DNA from: Paracoccaceae bacterium
GTDB lineage: Bacteria; Pseudomonadota; Alphaproteobacteria; Rhodobacterales; Rhodobacteraceae
NCBI GenBank assembly: GCA_026709725.1
Contig: JAPOSK010000338.1
Span: 1-9,831 of the forward strand
Reading direction: 5' to 3'
Length of the DNA: 9,831 nt
This document shows, piece after piece, positions 7,824-9,831 of this stretch (positions within the stretch are counted from its first letter, which is position 1; each line of letters begins with the position of its first letter). A program made the translations under genes and the position numbers. The notes under the pieces were generated by a model that saw only the letters and a list, made by a program, of their open reading frames with translations, was not told the DNA's origin and searched no databases.

Positions 7824-8597
7824 TCACGGCCTGTTTTCATCGGATCCATTTCTCATCGGGATCTGTTCCCCGCCAGGCCCACCGGTGGTTTGTGTATCGG
7901 TTGCAGGGATCGCACCCCGGCTCTGCCAGTCAAGGAGGATATCGGGCACGATGACGAGGCGATCGAACTCAACACGGATATTGACCCAACGGAAACGCAC
8001 GGAGTTCATGACGATTTCACGATCAAGTTCCCGATACCGGTCAATGACGGGTGCATTCTCAACAAGCGCAGCGGGGCTTTGGGTGAATGCCAGCGAGTCA
8101 ATGGCGGCATTGGCCCAGAGTGTCTGGCGTGCACGCTCATGACACGCGGCAATCACAGCATCCCGCAATGGAATGGAATAGGCATCGGCAAATGTCCGGA
8201 CGACACATTCACGCTGGCAGTGGCAAGCCAGATCACATGCAGTTTGCACATCAAGATCACCGCGGGTTTGCAGAATCGCAACGGTGTGAATGGAAAGATC
8301 GGCAAGGCACGCTGCAAAGACGGCCCATTTTGACTGTTCGAGGGCCGGGGCAAATGTCGGATCACGAAAGATCTTGACATACTGTCTTCCCATCCGGGTC
8401 TTGAGGTAGCCATAAAGGGAAGTCTGGGCAATGTATGCCGAACGGGTGTGAATGAATCGGATCAGGTCCTCAACAGTCCTGACCCTGGCCGGGAACAGCC
8501 GTTTGAGAAGGGCTTGCCGGTATACACGGATCAGGCCGGCAATATCGCGTACACGGCCGATGATGTCCTGAACATGGTCCTGTAAGGTATTCGTCAT
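7824..8597 (-). CDS. Conserved-looking protein of unknown function (257 aa), divergent from the symporter genes
   Basis: I do not recognise a named domain. The protein has 257 residues, is probably cytoplasmic, and shows no signal peptide or clear membrane helix. The N-terminal half is basic and helix-like (RVYRQALLKRLFPARVRTVEDLIRFIHTRSAYIAQTSLYGYLKTRMG), with many aromatic and Arg residues that suggest a structured, conserved domain. The middle has three cysteines in a short stretch (ACDLACHCQREC, about residues 120-131) that might bind a metal or be incidental. The C-terminal 30 residues are low-complexity and likely disordered. The ATG at 8597 has AGGA a few bases upstream, with rather short spacing. 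It is convergent with the acyl-CoA dehydrogenase (114 bp between stops) and divergent from the DUF4212/symporter pair, sharing a 121-bp control region with it. From memory, similar proteins sit beside this symporter in other alphaproteobacteria, but that needs a neighbourhood search to confirm. Confidence 0.8.
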   Translation of the reverse strand: MTNTLQDHVQDIIGRVRDIAGLIRVYRQALLKRLFPARVRTVEDLIRFIHTRSAYIAQTSLYGYLKTRMGRQYVKIFRDPTFAPALEQSKWAVFAACLADLSIHTVAILQTRGDLDVQTACDLACHCQRECVVRTFADAYSIPLRDAVIAACHERARQTLWANAAIDSLAFTQSPAALVENAPVIDRYRELDREIVMNSVRFRWVNIRVEFDRLVIVPDILLDWQSRGAIPATDTQTTGGPGGEQIPMRNGSDENRP

Positions 8598-8718
8598 TGT
8601 TCCTGTGAAATGGCTGTGCTAGAAAATCGATTGCAATAATTGTCGAGTTGATAATATATGAAGACTGTGTGACACCAACCATCGGTGTTGCTTTGGAACT
8701 GTCAGCAAGGGAGGTATC
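8598..8718. promoter_or_regulatory. Divergent control region between the unknown gene and the symporter operon
   Basis: This 121-bp gap is clearly more AT-rich than its surroundings around 8620-8662. TTGCAA (8631-8636, inside the 8-bp palindrome ATTGCAAT at 8630-8637) is followed after 18 bases by TATATG (8655-8660), or after 15 by TAATAT. This is a weak but plausible rightward promoter. ACACC (8672-8676) and GGTGT (8684-8688) form a 5-bp inverted repeat with a seven-base gap just downstream, which could be an operator or a small leader hairpin. GGGAGG shortly before the ATG at 8719 is a strong ribosome binding site. The exact promoter elements are uncertain. Confidence 0.4.
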
Positions 8719-8985
8719 ATGGCTGATAATCCGACAATGGAACTCAAACGCAAGATTCACTGGCTACGAACCAGTCGGATCACCGAGTGGGTTCTGGTGT
8801 TGTGGGTGATCTTTGCATTTGTCGTACACTGGAATGCCCAGTCACTCAATGAACTGTCATTTCTTGGATTTCCTCTTGGGTATTATTTTGCCGTTCAGGG
8901 GTCCTTGGCCATCTTTGTCATCCTGATCTATGTCCAGAACCTGCTGCAGGACCGGATCGACGATGACGCCGGTCTTGATCAGTAG
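8719..8985 (+). CDS. DUF4212 protein, putative small subunit of a sodium:solute symporter
   Basis: This 88-residue membrane protein belongs to the DUF4212 family (putative solute:sodium symporter small subunit), whose genes typically sit directly before a VC_2705-type symporter, as here. It has a short polar, basic N-terminus. A first helix lies at about 21-41 (ITEWVLVLWVIFAFVVHW). A loop with SLNELSFLGFPLGYYF follows, then a second helix to about 75 and an acidic tail (DRIDDDAGLDQ). The length and two-helix layout match the family. Start choice is supported by GGGAGG a few bases upstream of the ATG. The symporter ATG follows 12 bases after the stop, so the two are co-transcribed. It presumably helps assembly or function of the symporter in the inner membrane; the family's precise role is not established. 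Confidence 0.9.
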   Translation: MADNPTMELKRKIHWLRTSRITEWVLVLWVIFAFVVHWNAQSLNELSFLGFPLGYYFAVQGSLAIFVILIYVQNLLQDRIDDDAGLDQ

Positions 8986-8997
8986 GGAGGAAGAACA

Positions 8998-9831
8998 ATG
9001 TCTCTACAAACAGGAAGCAGCGATTTTCTGAACAATCTGCCCAAGATATACGGAACGTATACGGGCGGATTCATCGTTTTTATTCTGCTCATGGCAATCC
9101 TTGAGCAGGTGGGCGTTTCTGCCAATGTGATCGGCATTCTCTTTGTTGCATTCACAGTCTTCATCTATGCCGCAATTGGTTTCCTGTCGCGCACCATGCA
9201 GGTCGATGCCTACTATGTCGCCGGTCGGCAGGTGCCACCGGTCTTCAATGGCATGGCGACAGCGGCTGACTGGATGTCCGGTGCATCGTTTGTTGCACTG
9301 GCCGGCGGTATTTACTTCGGCGGCCACGGGTATCTGGCATTTGTCGTCGGCTGGACCGGTGGCTATGTGCTCGTCAACTCGCTGATGGCACCATATCTGC
9401 GCAAGTTCGGCTGCTACACTGTGCCGGATTTCATCGGGACGCGCTATGGGGGAAACCAGGCCCGCTTTGTTGCCACAATCATTCTCTTTGTTGCATCGTT
9501 CACCTACGTGACGGCGCAGATCAACGCGTCGGGAACCATTGCTGCCCGTGCCCTGCACATCCCCTTTGAGGTCGGTGTCTGGTTTGGTCTGCTTGGCATT
9601 TTGCTGTGCTCAATGCTCGGTGGCATGCGGGCGGTGACCTGGACACAGGTCGCCCAGTATATCGTTCTGATCATCGCCTATCTTGTGCCGGTGATCTGGA
9701 TGTCGAATGTCCAGGGGTTTGGCCTCATCCCGCACTTTGGCTACGGCGATGCCGTCCAGCGGATTGCGGAACTTGAAGCGCAGCTCAATGTCGGTGCGGC
9801 GGCAACGGTGACGCCTGAACTCAAGGGTGTC
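8998..9831 (+). CDS. Sodium:solute symporter (SSS family, VC_2705-like), N-terminal 278 residues
   Basis: The frame is open from the ATG at 8998 to the window edge, giving 278 of what is usually about 550-600 residues. It should import a solute with sodium across the inner membrane. Membrane helices are seen near 24-40 and 43-62 and throughout the rest. SSS-family hallmarks include YYVAGRQ (72-78), ADWMSGASF (90-98), YTVPDFIGTRYG, and GGMRAVTWTQVAQY (208-221), resembling the acetate permease (ActP) branch. The DUF4212 partner directly upstream points to the VC_2705 subfamily rather than ActP itself. GGGAGGAAG about eight bases upstream supports the start. The region around 255-278 (RIAELEAQLNVGAAATVTPELKGV) looks like the insertion typical of this subgroup, but that is only an impression. 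The substrate is probably a small carboxylate by analogy; this is not shown by the sequence. Confidence 0.92.
   Translation, partial: MSLQTGSSDFLNNLPKIYGTYTGGFIVFILLMAILEQVGVSANVIGILFVAFTVFIYAAIGFLSRTMQVDAYYVAGRQVPPVFNGMATAADWMSGASFVALAGGIYFGGHGYLAFVVGWTGGYVLVNSLMAPYLRKFGCYTVPDFIGTRYGGNQARFVATIILFVASFTYVTAQINASGTIAARALHIPFEVGVWFGLLGILLCSMLGGMRAVTWTQVAQYIVLIIAYLVPVIWMSNVQGFGLIPHFGYGDAVQRIAELEAQLNVGAAATVTPELKGV

Noticed and set aside
8648..8662. FNR-like site in the divergent control region (TTGAT ... ATGAA)
   Set aside because: The spacing is five rather than four and the right arm does not match ATCAA.

Overview
The window looks like a chromosomal segment from a fairly GC-rich alphaproteobacterium. 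This is inferred from the gene families and codon use; no rRNA, tRNA or other marker gene is present to fix the taxonomy. No mobile element, CRISPR array, tRNA or phage gene was seen, and most of the window is ordinary core or near-core metabolism and transport.

Layout from left to right: (1) positions 1-503, minus strand: the N-terminal part of a P-loop ATPase that runs off the left edge. (2) 504-1468: almost 1 kb without a convincing gene. It holds several inverted repeats, including a perfect 20-bp palindrome 85 bp before the next gene. (3) 1469-6344, plus strand: a two-gene RND efflux operon, a 490-residue membrane-fusion (periplasmic adaptor) protein followed after one base by a 1133-residue inner-membrane pump. 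The pump carries an extra C-terminal region with two predicted membrane helices. No outer-membrane factor is encoded here. (4) 6531-7709, plus: a standard acyl-CoA dehydrogenase with both family signatures and the catalytic glutamate. (5) 7824-8597, minus: a conserved-looking protein of unknown function, convergent with the dehydrogenase. (6) 8719-9831, plus: a DUF4212 small membrane protein followed 12 bases later by a VC_2705-type sodium:solute symporter cut by the right edge. These two are probably the small and large subunits of one transporter. They are divergent from the unknown gene and share an AT-rich 121-bp control region with it.

How the genes work together: the adaptor and pump should form the inner part of a tripartite proton-driven exporter, with an outer-membrane channel supplied from elsewhere. 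The symporter pair probably imports an organic anion, by analogy with the acetate-permease branch of the SSS family. The acyl-CoA dehydrogenase would act in fatty-acid or branched-chain acyl-CoA oxidation; a link to the symporter is only a possibility from proximity. I did not find a clearly new biological system. The items most worth a second look are the palindrome upstream of the efflux operon, the C-terminal membrane extension of the pump, the perfect palindrome at the pump's stop codon, and the unexplained 504-1468 region.
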